A stretch of 64,000 nucleotides of DNA from Halorussus salilacus. GTDB taxonomy: Archaea > Halobacteriota > Halobacteria > Halobacteriales > Haladaptataceae. The notes beneath the pieces were generated by a model. That model made no database searches, had not been told where the DNA came from, and was given only the letters and a program-made list of their open reading frames with translations. The translations under genes were made by a program, and so were the position numbers. This document shows positions 25,609 through 33,894 of the stretch, piece after piece (within the stretch, counting starts at the first letter, position 1; every line of letters starts with the position of its first letter). The stretch is from positions 744,001-808,000 of the forward strand of contig NZ_CP099993.1 of assembly GCF_024138125.1 (NCBI RefSeq). Reading direction: 5' to 3'.

Positions 25609-26109
25609 ATGACTCTCTCGGACGAGGCCCGCGACCGACTCGCCGACCTGGTGGAGCTACAGCCGACCAAGAACGCCGAACTGCAGGAGCGGTGGGGGCT
25701 CGACAGCGGGAGCGAGGTCCATCAGTACCTCGAAAACGAACTCAAGGACTACTACTACCGGGACGACAACAGCCTCATCCGCGCGACCGCCGAGGCCGCC
25801 GACCTCGTGGACGTGGAACCCGGCGTCGAGTCGGGCGAGGGCGGGGGCGTCCCCGAGGTCATCCGGGTGCCCGAACTCCAGCGACAGGTGTTCGCCGTGG
25901 TCGCCGGTCCCGACGACGACTCCGAGAGCGTGGTGTCGGTGCTGAACAAACTCCGCGAGGAGTTCGGTATCGACCCCGAGGCCGAGGCGGTCCGGAGCGC
26001 GCTCCAGAGCCTCCGGCGCAAGGGCGTCGTCGAGGTCGTCTATCGCGCCGTGCCGACCTTCCGGCTGACCGTGGCGCGCGACGAAGTGGACGTTCGGGTG
26101 TCGGACTAA
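25609..26109 (+). CDS. Haloarchaeal DUF5797-like protein
   Basis: A 166-residue soluble acidic protein. The N-terminal half (ARDRLADLVELQPTKNAELQERW, then EVHQYLENELKDYYYRDDNSLIRAT) reads as a winged-helix-like domain that recognises or pairs through YYYRDD; the C-terminal half (VVSVLNKLREEFG, SALQSLRRKGVVEVVYR) looks like a second winged helix. I know this family as the haloarchaeal DUF5797. It is convergent with the DUF5787-like gene, the stops sharing CTAA at 26106-26109. Possible regulator; function unproven. Confidence 0.8.
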   Translation: MTLSDEARDRLADLVELQPTKNAELQERWGLDSGSEVHQYLENELKDYYYRDDNSLIRATAEAADLVDVEPGVESGEGGGVPEVIRVPELQRQVFAVVAGPDDDSESVVSVLNKLREEFGIDPEAEAVRSALQSLRRKGVVEVVYRAVPTFRLTVARDEVDVRVSD

Positions 26110-27188
26110 TCGGGACGCTCGCGCTCCCGACGCACCTCCAGCAGTCGCCGAATCCCCTTTCCCGGTCCGCCCTCGATGGGCCAGCCCCGCGTGCGCCACT
26201 GGGGCGGTTCGGGCGAGAACTCCGGACACGACCCCGAACACTCCGCACCGGTCTGGTGACAGGCCTTCGCGCCGCAGTACGGCAGGAGCGTCCGGCCCTC
26301 GCGTCGAAGCCGGAAGTGCCGACAGTCCGGGCGCATCGTCCCGGCGTAGTCGCGCCACCCCGTCTCGTAGGCGCGCTCGGCGATTTCGAGTCGCTTGTGG
26401 ACCTTCCACTCGGGGTCGGCGTACTCGAAGCGCCCGGCGGTCCCGCCGTACTTGTTGCTCTCGCCGCGTTCAAGGATTCTGGTGCCGGGGGCGTCGGCGT
26501 CGAGGGTTCTGGGGTACCACTCCACGCTGGCGTCGCCCGCACCGCCCGCGTGGTCCCCGCCGCCCGCGTCGGCCGAATCGGTGTCGAGCGTCAGGATACC
26601 CGCTTCGACGGGCACGCTTTCGAGGAGCGCGGGTTCGACGCGCTCGCCCGTCGCGCGGGTCGCGACCCACACCTCGTCGGCGAGCGCGAGCGCCACGTCG
26701 TACTCCAGTTGGGGCCGGAGGGCGCGGGCCGCGCTCGCGTCGAGGTCGGGCTTGTTCTCGACCGCGACGACCCGCCGGACCCAGTCGGGATACGCCCACT
26801 TGCGGCGAATCTGGAGCCTGTTCCCTCGCTTGCGGACCTCCAGAATCCCGCGGTCGTCGGCCCGATGAATCGACTCGCGGACGTACCGCCACGGGTACCC
26901 CGGGTCCGGGAGGGCCTCGCGGTACCACTCCCAGTCGGCGGGCGCGTGGGGGACCACGTCGAGCAAATCCGAGTCGAGTCGCTCGGGACCGAAGTTCGTC
27001 CGCTTGCGGAGACCGTCGGGGTCGACCTCGACCACGATGGTGTCCCATCGCCTGCGCCGGGTGCCGAGCTGTCGGGCGACGATGGCGGGCCGGGTCTCGG
27101 ACGCCTCGCCCGGCGGCCACTCGCGCTCGGCCCACCGACAGGTCCGCAACTCGAAGACGAACTCGGGGTCGGCCTCGGCGTCGCTCAC
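26106..27188 (-). CDS. Haloarchaeal DUF5787-like protein, nuclease-like fold suspected
   Basis: A 360-residue protein from GTG 27188 (upstream in-frame sequence overlaps the Nudix gene and is noncoding). It starts VSDAEADPEFVFELRTCRWAE, includes VVAVENKPDLDASAARALRPQLEYDVALALADEVWVAT, an arrangement (E-x-K, later D) like restriction-endonuclease-type folds, and a C-terminal cysteine-rich patch (CGAKACHQTGAECSGSC) that could bind metal or an Fe-S cluster. I recall the family as DUF5787. Nuclease function is inference only. Confidence 0.75.
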   Translation of the reverse strand: MSDAEADPEFVFELRTCRWAEREWPPGEASETRPAIVARQLGTRRRRWDTIVVEVDPDGLRKRTNFGPERLDSDLLDVVPHAPADWEWYREALPDPGYPWRYVRESIHRADDRGILEVRKRGNRLQIRRKWAYPDWVRRVVAVENKPDLDASAARALRPQLEYDVALALADEVWVATRATGERVEPALLESVPVEAGILTLDTDSADAGGGDHAGGAGDASVEWYPRTLDADAPGTRILERGESNKYGGTAGRFEYADPEWKVHKRLEIAERAYETGWRDYAGTMRPDCRHFRLRREGRTLLPYCGAKACHQTGAECSGSCPEFSPEPPQWRTRGWPIEGGPGKGIRRLLEVRRERERPD

Positions 27189-27303
27189 GGCCGGACGTTG
27201 GAGCGAACGGGCGTAAGTCGTTCGGAAGTCGGTGCGGTTCGCGGCGGAGGCATAGCGATACGTCTGTCCGACGGGCGAAACGCGCCGCCAACGAGGGACG
27301 CGC

Positions 27304-27741
27304 TCAGATGTCGCCGTTGCCCTCCTTCTCGTTGAGGAACTCGTGGGCGTCTTCGAGTATCTCTCGCGGGCCGTCCTGCGTGATGGTGTTGATGGCCTGG
27401 TCGTAGTCGCGCCACTGGTGGTCGCGGTGTTCGTGGGAGAGCTCGGCGCTCGCCTCATAGGACTTCGCGACGAACAGGTGGACCGTCTTGTGGATGGTGT
27501 TGCCGTTCGCCTCGAAGACGTAGTCGTAGTCGTCCCGGAAGCCGTCGAGCAGGCGGAAGTCCTCGATTCCGGCCTCCTCTTTGACCTCGCGGATCGCGGT
27601 TTGCTGTAGCTCTTCGTCCCCCTCCACGCCGCCCTTGGGGAACTCCCAGTCGCCCGGGCGCGACTTGAGGAGGAGGTATTCGCGTCGACCGCGGGTGTCC
27701 CTGAACAGGATCGCACCCGCGCTCGTGGCTTGAACCGTCAT
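27304..27741 (-). CDS. Nudix hydrolase
   Basis: A 145-residue enzyme. The Nudix box is complete, GGVEGDEELQQTAIREVKEE followed by AGIE, with the preceding WEFPKGG strand-loop, so it should cleave nucleoside diphosphates linked to another moiety; the small size and the sequence TVQATSAGAILFRD resemble diadenosine-polyphosphate hydrolases. ATG 27741 is chosen because Nudix homology begins there. It ends 115 bases before the DUF5787-like gene on the same strand. Confidence 0.93.
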   Translation of the reverse strand: MTVQATSAGAILFRDTRGRREYLLLKSRPGDWEFPKGGVEGDEELQQTAIREVKEEAGIEDFRLLDGFRDDYDYVFEANGNTIHKTVHLFVAKSYEASAELSHEHRDHQWRDYDQAINTITQDGPREILEDAHEFLNEKEGNGDI

Positions 27742-27886
27742 TTGATGGTGTCTATACGGCGGTGCGTTAAGAGAATGTCGGAGGACTGCGCGCGGAGTCG
27801 GGCGGGTCCCCGCCAGCCACACCGTCGGAAGAACAGGCGATTTACGTACCTCGACGCTGAAGTGGTCGGACACCCAGCACCCAGCC

Positions 27887-28213
27887 ATGACCTTCGTAAC
27901 CAGAATCAGCCTCCAGAGCGGGAATCGCCCCGCGCTGGACCGCGTGGTGGACCGGATTCGAACGACCGCAGAGCGAAAGGGCGCGGAGCTCCGCGGGCCC
28001 CACTCGGCCCCGCCGACCGACCTCTCGGTGCCCCAGTACAAGACGACCGGCGGCGACGAGTCCCGCCAGTTCCGGTCGTGGGACTACACCGTCTACGCCC
28101 GCCAGCTGGAGATCGTGGGCCACAACGACGTGGCGCGGCAGGTCGCGGAGTTCGAGTTCCCCGACGGCGTCCACGTCGAGGTCGAGCTAGAGCAGATCGA
28201 ACAGATGGCGTAG
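27887..28213 (+). CDS. uS10/mL48-like ribosomal protein paralogue
   Basis: A 108-residue protein. The fold-defining pattern resembles ribosomal protein uS10: TFVTRISLQSGNRPALDRVVDRI, PQYK near residue 50 and RSWDYTVYARQLEIVG, HVEVELEQI at the end. It is not the main S10, which in archaea lies with EF-1A. Haloarchaea carry such uS10/mL48-type paralogues; whether it joins ribosomes is unknown. No operon partner; Nudix is divergent. Confidence 0.7.
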   Translation: MTFVTRISLQSGNRPALDRVVDRIRTTAERKGAELRGPHSAPPTDLSVPQYKTTGGDESRQFRSWDYTVYARQLEIVGHNDVARQVAEFEFPDGVHVEVELEQIEQMA

Positions 28214-28271
28214 TCGCGGCTTGGATTCCGTTTCGTTTCTGTCTTCGTGATTCAGGGACTCTCGAATAGCG

Positions 28272-28395
28272 ACGTTCCGTCCTCGAAAGCCCTCGACTCA
28301 GTGATACGGACCTCAAATGACCACGTTCCGTCCTCGAAAGCCCTCGACTCAGTGACACGGACCTCAAATGACCACGCTCCGTCCTCGAAAGCCCC
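28272..28395. repeat. 51-bp direct tandem repeats adjoining a dispersed repeat
   Basis: Units at 28272-28322 and 28323-28373 differ at few bases (for example GTGATACGG versus GTGACACGG); a third, partial unit (28374-28395) runs into the dispersed repeat that begins at 28388. The shared edge CGTCCTCGAAAGCCC suggests the tandem copies arose by slippage or unequal exchange at the repeat border. Spacing is exactly 51 bases. Confidence 0.92.
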
Positions 28396-28657
28396 CGGCC
28401 GCTCGCGGTCGCTGTGCAGGATATTCGGCGCTCTCAGCAACGCCCGCGCCGAATAGGGCCTGCACAGGCGACTGAAGTAAACGCGAGCGGCCGGGCCCTT
28501 TCAGTCCGACCCGGCCGCACAGCACCGCGACCGCAGGCCACAGTCCTCCCCAACCGACTGCGGTCCTCGACTGCTCGTTTCACTCGCAGTCTGCGGTCCT
28601 CATCCCTCGCACGCCTTGGCGCGACCCAAACCGCGGGTCGCGCCAGCGCGCGCCGGG
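28388..28657 (-). repeat. Dispersed hairpin repeat, copy 2 (full, inverted)
   Basis: Reverse complement of the element seen at 60014-60284. Read on the minus strand it runs from CCGGCGCGCGCTGGCGCGAC through the core CAGTCGGTTGGGGAGGAC and GCGGTCGCGGTGCTGT to GGGCCCGGCCGCTCGCGTTT, then a second half with CCTATTCGGCG, a long hairpin, CCTGCACAGCGACCGCGAGC and GGCCGGGGGCTTTC. GGCCGCTCGCG and CGCGAGCGGCC form a large outer stem of the second half. It fills the gene-free gap 28214-28717 with the tandem repeats. Confidence 0.92.
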
Positions 28658-28717
28658 TGGAAAAGCCAATTCCGGAATAGTCGAAGAAAAGACCGATTCG
28701 AAACGCGAACCCGCGAC

Positions 28718-28984
28718 TCAGAACGCCGATTCGCCGACGCGCTCTAGGTAGGTCGCGGTCCCGGTGTGTGCGTCGTCGTCGAACGACTCGACCCGGAGGC
28801 GGACCCGCGCGTCCACCGCGTCGGCGGGAGCGTTCTCGACCCGGAGGATCGTGTTACCGACGCGCGCGACCGGCGTGTCGCCGTCGTGGCCCGTCACGAA
28901 CACGGTGATCTCCTCGCCGGGGTCGAAGCTCGGCGTGTGCGACCGGAAGCCCCAGCCAGCGAGGTACTTGTCGAGGAAGCTCAT
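28718..28984 (-). CDS. Small haloarchaeal protein with TRAM/OB-like fold (DUF7513-like)
   Basis: An 88-residue acidic protein starting MSFLDKYLAGWGFRS. The rest is beta-rich with the order EEITVFVTGHDGDTPVARVGN, AVDARVRLRVESFDDDAHTG, TATYLERVGES, reminiscent of TRAM/OB-type small folds; I recall the family as DUF7513. Its ATG overlaps the nhaC stop by four bases (28981-28984), so the pair is one operon and it may modulate the antiporter (inference). Confidence 0.7.
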   Translation of the reverse strand: MSFLDKYLAGWGFRSHTPSFDPGEEITVFVTGHDGDTPVARVGNTILRVENAPADAVDARVRLRVESFDDDAHTGTATYLERVGESAF

Positions 28985-30558
28985 ACGCGGGCCACCTCCT
29001 CGGACTCGCGGTCCGAGACGTATTCGAGTCCGAACCCGGTCAGCGCCGAGAGGACGAAGATTCCGAACAGGAACCACCCGTGGAACACGAACGGCCACAC
29101 TTCCGCGGGATTGACCAGCATCTCGCGGGTGAACCACTCGAAGCCCTCCGCGCCGACCAGCGACTGCATCTCGGCGTAGCCCACGAGGACGCCGCCCGCC
29201 CACGGGAAGATGTAGCCCAGCGCCGAGGTGTTGGCGTCGAGGATGTTCGCGCGCCGGTAGCCGTTGATGTTGAACCGCTCGCCGATGCGCGCGATGTAGG
29301 GCGCGATGGCGATTTCGGCCGCCGTGTTGATGGTTATCATCGCGTTGACCGACGCGGTCCCGAGCACCATGGTGGTCTCGGCGCGCCGGACGTTGGTGGC
29401 GACCCGGTTCAGCAGGAAGTCCTGGATGGCCTCGAAGCCGCCGCCCTTGATCATGATGCGCGCCCCCGCCACGATGAGCAGGGTCAGCACGATGAGCGGG
29501 AAGAAGCCCGACGCACCGCTGTAGATGCTGCCGCCGACGCCGACCTGATCGGACCCGGCCGGGACCGTCGTGAGGAACGGCAGGAACGAGAGCGACTCGG
29601 CGAACCCCGAACTGTCGGGCGCGCGGAACACGACCATGTCGGCGACCGACGCGAGCCCGAACGCGAGGTTCGCGACGGCCGCGACGATGATGCCCCACGA
29701 AATCGCCTCGACGATGTGACGGCCCCGGACCGCGGTGAAGATGACGGCCGCGATGGACGCGAGGTGGACCAGACCGAGCGGCCGAGCGCTCTCGGCGAGC
29801 ACGTTCGCGCTCTCGGCGACCTCGACGCCGGACATCGACGCGCCCGCCACGAGGTAGCCCGCGAACGCCAGCACCGCCGCGACGATGGCGTACTTGAACC
29901 GGGAGGCGACGACGCCCCCGATGTCCGAGTCCTGCGTGACCGCGCTCACGATGGTGGTGTCGCTGACCGGTGCGAGGTTGTCGCCGAACACCGCGCCCGA
30001 GAGGATGGCCCCGAACAGCAGGACCGGGTTCGCGCCGACCAGCACGCCCGCCGGGAAGAACAGGCCGGTGAACGCGATGGTGGTCCCGTAGCCCGTGCCG
30101 ATGCCGGTCGCGAGCAGGCCCGCGAGGATGAACGTGACCGCGGGGAACAGCGCCGCGCCGACCGAGAGGAAGTCGGCGGCCCACACGAGGCCGCCGACGA
30201 ACCCGCCCGCCTGGATGGTGTCGGCGAACATGCCCGCCCAGAGCCACGCCACGATGGCTGTCGCGGCGACGCGCTGGGTCATCCCCTCGAAGATGGTGTT
30301 GGCGTAGGTCTTCCAGTCGCCCTTGGCGAAGAACATCCCCACGATGAGCGCGAGCAGCATTCCTGCCACCAGCCCCGTGGTGTCGCCGATGCGGAACAGT
30401 CCGCTCTGGACGATGGCCCACGCGATGAACAGCGCGATGGGGATGGTGCTCGCGATGGGCCCGCCGTAGAACTCGATGCGGCTCTCGCGACGCGCCGCTC
30501 GCTCCTCGGCCAGTTCCTGCGCTACTTCGTCGTCCGTCGAATCGTCAGAGTTTTCCAT
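28981..30558 (-). CDS. nhaC: NhaC-family Na+/H+ antiporter
   Basis: A 525-residue membrane protein of about 11-12 helices. The NhaC signature GDNLAPVSDTTIVSAVTQ is clear, with further conserved segments GIGTGYGTTIAFTGLFFPAG and the C-terminal INTAAEIAIAP. The acidic N-terminus (MENSDDSTDDEV) is cytoplasmic. It would exchange sodium or a related substrate against protons, useful for a halophile. Substrate specificity within NhaC (Na+, malate/lactate in relatives) cannot be read from sequence. Confidence 0.92.
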   Translation of the reverse strand: MENSDDSTDDEVAQELAEERAARRESRIEFYGGPIASTIPIALFIAWAIVQSGLFRIGDTTGLVAGMLLALIVGMFFAKGDWKTYANTIFEGMTQRVAATAIVAWLWAGMFADTIQAGGFVGGLVWAADFLSVGAALFPAVTFILAGLLATGIGTGYGTTIAFTGLFFPAGVLVGANPVLLFGAILSGAVFGDNLAPVSDTTIVSAVTQDSDIGGVVASRFKYAIVAAVLAFAGYLVAGASMSGVEVAESANVLAESARPLGLVHLASIAAVIFTAVRGRHIVEAISWGIIVAAVANLAFGLASVADMVVFRAPDSSGFAESLSFLPFLTTVPAGSDQVGVGGSIYSGASGFFPLIVLTLLIVAGARIMIKGGGFEAIQDFLLNRVATNVRRAETTMVLGTASVNAMITINTAAEIAIAPYIARIGERFNINGYRRANILDANTSALGYIFPWAGGVLVGYAEMQSLVGAEGFEWFTREMLVNPAEVWPFVFHGWFLFGIFVLSALTGFGLEYVSDRESEEVARV

Positions 30559-30707
30559 GCACTCGCCTCCGTATCACCACCGATTTGCGCGGAGGGTTAT
30601 AAATCATCCCGAGAAACTGTCAACTCGAACATCATTGTGCGGTCGAGCCGGTCGTGCGGATTGCCGGGCCTGGAGGACTTATGTCGCCTCCGCACCACCG
30701 CACGGGT

Positions 30708-31991
30708 ATGAGCCAACAGGCCGCACCCGACCGACTGGTCGAACTCCGACGCGACCTCCACCGCCACCCCGAACCCGCGTGGCGGGAGTTCTACACCACC
30801 GCGCGCATCGTCGAGGAACTCGAACGGGTCGGCGTCGACGACCTGTACGTCGGTCCGGACGCAATCGCCGAGGACGAGCGGATGGCGGTCCCCGACGACG
30901 AGGAACTCGACGAGTGGTACGAGCAGGCCCGCGAAGAGGGCGCAGACGAGGGGATACTCGAACAGCTACGGGGCGGGTACACCGGCGCGGTCGCCGTCGT
31001 CGAGAAGGGCGAGGGCCCCACGGTCGGACTCCGGGTGGACATCGACGGCCTCCTGCGTGGGGAGTCCGAGGACGACGACCACGTCCCCGCCGCCGAGGGG
31101 TTCCGGTCCGAGCACGAGGGGGCGATGCACGCCTGCGGCCACGACGCCCACGCGACCATCGGCATCGGGGTCATCGAGGCGGTCAAGGAGACCGACTTCG
31201 AGGGCACCTTCAAGGTGTTCTTCCAGCCCGGCGAGGAGATGATCGCGGGCGGGAAGGCGATGGCCGAGAGCGACCACATCGCCGACGTCGACGACCTGCT
31301 GGCGGTCCACATCGGACTCGACCACCCGACCGGCGAGGTCGTCGCGGGACTCGACGGCTTCCTCGCGGTCAGCCACTTCCTCGCGGAGTTCGAAGGCGAG
31401 CCCGCCCACGCCGGGGGCCAGCCCAACGAGGGAGAGAACGCCATCCAGGCGGTCGCGACCGCCATCCAGAACCTCTACGCCATCCCGCGCCACGAGGACG
31501 GCGCGACCCGGGTCAACGCCGGGAAGATAGGCGGCGGCACCGCGACCAACATCATCGCCGAGCGGGCCCACGTCGAGGGCGAGGTCCGGGGCGAGACCAC
31601 CGAACTCAAGGACTACATGAAAGAGCGGGCCGAGCGCGCGCTCGAATCCGCCGCCGAGATGCACGGCTGTACGGTCGAGCGCTCGACCAACGGCGAGGCC
31701 CCCAGCGCCGAGAGCGACCAGGAACTCGTGGACGCGGTCGGCGCGGTCGCGGGCGAGACCGACGGCGTGGAGAACGTAATCGAGCGCGACGAACTCGGCG
31801 GGAGCGAGGACGCGACCTACCTGATGCGCGCCGTCCAGGAGAACGGCGGCCGCGCGGCGTACGTCGGAGTCGGTACCGACCACCCCGGCGGTCACCACAC
31901 CGCGACGTTCGACGTAGACGAGGACTCCATCCCCATCGCCATCGACGTGCTCGCGGGGGCCGTCGCCGCGCTCGGCGAGCGCCGACCCTGA
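30708..31991 (+). CDS. M20-family amidohydrolase
   Basis: A 427-residue zinc-dependent hydrolase of the aminoacylase/hippurate hydrolase group. It starts in the canonical way (LVELRRDLHRHPEPAWREF), has the metal-site MHACGHDAHAT (residues 140-150), FFQPGEE, the dimerisation-domain PAHAGGQPNEGENAI and the late metal ligand GTDHPGGHHTATFD. A long acidic insert (about 45-80: DERMAVPDDEELDEWYEQ) is haloarchaeal. ATG 30708 fits a CTTATG box about 30 bases upstream. It probably deacylates N-acyl amino acids or related amides, possibly indole-acetyl conjugates. Confidence 0.92.
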   Translation: MSQQAAPDRLVELRRDLHRHPEPAWREFYTTARIVEELERVGVDDLYVGPDAIAEDERMAVPDDEELDEWYEQAREEGADEGILEQLRGGYTGAVAVVEKGEGPTVGLRVDIDGLLRGESEDDDHVPAAEGFRSEHEGAMHACGHDAHATIGIGVIEAVKETDFEGTFKVFFQPGEEMIAGGKAMAESDHIADVDDLLAVHIGLDHPTGEVVAGLDGFLAVSHFLAEFEGEPAHAGGQPNEGENAIQAVATAIQNLYAIPRHEDGATRVNAGKIGGGTATNIIAERAHVEGEVRGETTELKDYMKERAERALESAAEMHGCTVERSTNGEAPSAESDQELVDAVGAVAGETDGVENVIERDELGGSEDATYLMRAVQENGGRAAYVGVGTDHPGGHHTATFDVDEDSIPIAIDVLAGAVAALGERRP

Positions 31992-32209
31992 GCGCACGTC
32001 GGTCCGGCCTCCGCGCCGGTCGCCGCATCGGTCGCCGTCCCGTAGTCGCCGTCCCGCGGTCACGTCGGCCGTCTTCGAGAACCGCCGCGCTCGCTATCGT
32101 GTCAGATTGAAAATTGACTCGACACAAGGTATTCAAATTGGATTCAAGGAATTTTTATAGATAGACGCGCGACTGTCGAGTAGCACCTCTTCCCGGAGGA
32201 GAATGACAG

Positions 32210-32506
32210 ATGAGTGAGAACCTGAGCGAGAACCCGAACGACGCCGGTCTTACCGGTGCGAGTCGACCACAGAACGAGGACGAACCGCTCAGCACGGCGG
32301 TCATCGACGCGGTGGCCGCCGCCGCCGACGTGGAACCGGCGGAGCTCGGAACGTCCCTGTACGACCAGATAGACCCCGACGCGCTCGACAACCTCTTCAG
32401 TAACCGACACAACGGAATGCCGCGCGGTAGCGGCCACGTCGTCTTTCGCGTGCTCGACTACGAGGTCACGGTTTACAGCGACGGCCACGTCGTCGTCGAC
32501 GAGTAA
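32210..32506 (+). CDS. HalOD1 output-domain protein
   Basis: A 98-residue protein consisting of one haloarchaeal output domain: PLSTAVIDAVAAAADVEP, LGTSLYDQIDPDALDNLFS, and VVFRVLDYEVTVYSDGHVVV. HalOD1 domains also occur fused to response-regulator and PAS proteins, so it is probably part of a signalling output; here it stands alone. A TTTTTATA box (32151-32158) precedes it by about 55 bases. Confidence 0.85.
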   Translation: MSENLSENPNDAGLTGASRPQNEDEPLSTAVIDAVAAAADVEPAELGTSLYDQIDPDALDNLFSNRHNGMPRGSGHVVFRVLDYEVTVYSDGHVVVDE

Positions 32507-32623
32507 GCGACCGCCCCCTCGACGCTTCCCGACACCCGCTTTGCGCGAGGAGCCGTGGGCTCGTTTCGGCGGCAAACGGTCCGAGTCGAAAGCTCTAATC
32601 GGGAGGGCTTCGAATCCCGGCGT

Positions 32624-32914
32624 ATGGCCGACGAAAACGAAGACGACGAGGAACCCGCCGTCGAACTCGGCGAGGGCGAACCCGTCGACGGTGCGCCCCT
32701 CGCGAGAATCGCGTCGCGACTCCACTGGCCGATCCAGAAGAGCGAGATCGTCCGGAAGGTCGGCGACGAGACCGTCCGGACCCCCGACGGCCCGCGCGAC
32801 CTGACCGACGTGCTGGCCGACGTCGAGGAGACGTACTTCGACAGCCGACAGGAGTTCACCCGCAACGTCCGCGAGGTGGTCGGGACCGGTCCCGTGCCGA
32901 CCGCCGACGAGTAA
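32624..32914 (+). CDS. DUF5789-like haloarchaeal protein
   Basis: A 96-residue acidic protein from ATG 32624. Its core (PLARIASRLHWPIQKSEIVR, then KVGDETVRTPDGPRDLTDVL, and FDSRQEFTRNVREVVGTGPV) is the pattern I recall as the haloarchaeal family DUF5789. It stops one base before the GTG of the CPBP-like gene, with which it is probably co-transcribed. Function unknown. Confidence 0.8.
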   Translation: MADENEDDEEPAVELGEGEPVDGAPLARIASRLHWPIQKSEIVRKVGDETVRTPDGPRDLTDVLADVEETYFDSRQEFTRNVREVVGTGPVPTADE

Positions 32915-32915
32915 C

Positions 32916-33596
32916 GTGTCGGTCGCGCGGTCGGTCCGCCGGGAACTCGCCCGGCTGAGCTGGGTCCAGCGGTCCCTGCTCGCGGGCGCGGTCCTGACGG
33001 CGGCGTGGATGTCGTGGGACGTATCCGGGCTGAACGAGCGGCTCGTCCGGGACGTCGTCGTGTACATCCTCGCGCCGCTGGCGCTGGCGCTCACTCACGG
33101 GCGTCACATCGGATTCAGAGTGAATCGACGCGCGCTCCGAAACACAGCGTTGCTCTCGCTTTTCGTCCTCCCGTTCTACGTCGTCGGGTCGTCGCTCCCG
33201 ACGATTCGGGCCTACTACCCCATGTGGGAGACCGGCGCGGCGCTCGGGGAGTTTCTCCCCCACGCGCTCAAGCAGTTCGTCATCGCCTTCGCGGCCGAGA
33301 CGTACTACCGGGGACTGCTCTGCGTCGGCGTCCGCGAGGTCGGCTTCAAGAGCGTGTTCATCAGTCCCATCGTCTACGCGTTCCACCACCTCTACAAGCC
33401 GCCCATCGAGTTGGCGCTGTCGGGACCGACAGACGTGCTGTTCGGTGCGGTCGACTATCACAGCGAGTCCATCCTGCCGTCCGTGGTCGCACACGGCGTC
33501 GGACTGGCTGCGCTCGACTGGCTGGTGCTCCACCCGCCGGTGGTGCCGCCCGAGCTGGTCCTGCGGTGGCTCTCGTGGCTCCCGATTCCGCTGTAG
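32916..33596 (+). CDS. CPBP-like intramembrane protease homologue (possibly inactive)
   Basis: A 226-residue, multi-helix membrane protein from GTG 32916. The arrangement AETYYRG then VYAFHHLY then VAHGVGLAALDW follows the CPBP/Rce1 motifs E-E-x-x-x-R, F-x-x-x-H and H-x-x-x-N/D. Here the first position of motif 1 is Ala, leaving a single Glu, so catalysis may be weakened or the gene may be a non-proteolytic member. It follows the DUF5789-like gene by one base. Confidence 0.7.
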   Translation: MSVARSVRRELARLSWVQRSLLAGAVLTAAWMSWDVSGLNERLVRDVVVYILAPLALALTHGRHIGFRVNRRALRNTALLSLFVLPFYVVGSSLPTIRAYYPMWETGAALGEFLPHALKQFVIAFAAETYYRGLLCVGVREVGFKSVFISPIVYAFHHLYKPPIELALSGPTDVLFGAVDYHSESILPSVVAHGVGLAALDWLVLHPPVVPPELVLRWLSWLPIPL

Positions 33597-33801
33597 CGCG
33601 GTCCGGAGACCGCTCGGGCGCTCGACCCGGAAAAGAGTTTTCAGACGCGCTCTCCGCCGCAACAGCTGGAAGAACGGACTACATCTGTACGAACGAAACA
33701 GACTTTCAATCGAGATTACGAGTTAAGTATGTTTAGGTCTTACGGTGCATCTGACCTGTTCCCTCAGTGATTACACCCCGCGGACCAACGGAGAGACACA
33801 G

Positions 33802-33894
33802 ATGAGTAGAAGCGACGACGTGCGGGAAACAGTCGAACTCACACGAAACCACGGCGCGGAGACGCCCTGCGGCCGACGGGACGGGCAGGAGTGA
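33802..33894 (+). CDS. Possible 30-codon leader ORF before the glycosidase gene
   Basis: A 30-residue frame (MSRSDDVRETVELTRNHGAE and so on, ending RRDGQE) whose TGA (33892-33894) overlaps the upstream GTG start of the glycosidase gene (33891) as GTGA. The peptide is hydrophilic. It may serve translational coupling; conservation would be needed to support it. Confidence 0.3.
   Translation: MSRSDDVRETVELTRNHGAETPCGRRDGQE

Noticed and set aside
28272-28395. CRISPR array
   Set aside because: The units are contiguous 51-base repeats without spacers, and no cas genes are near.
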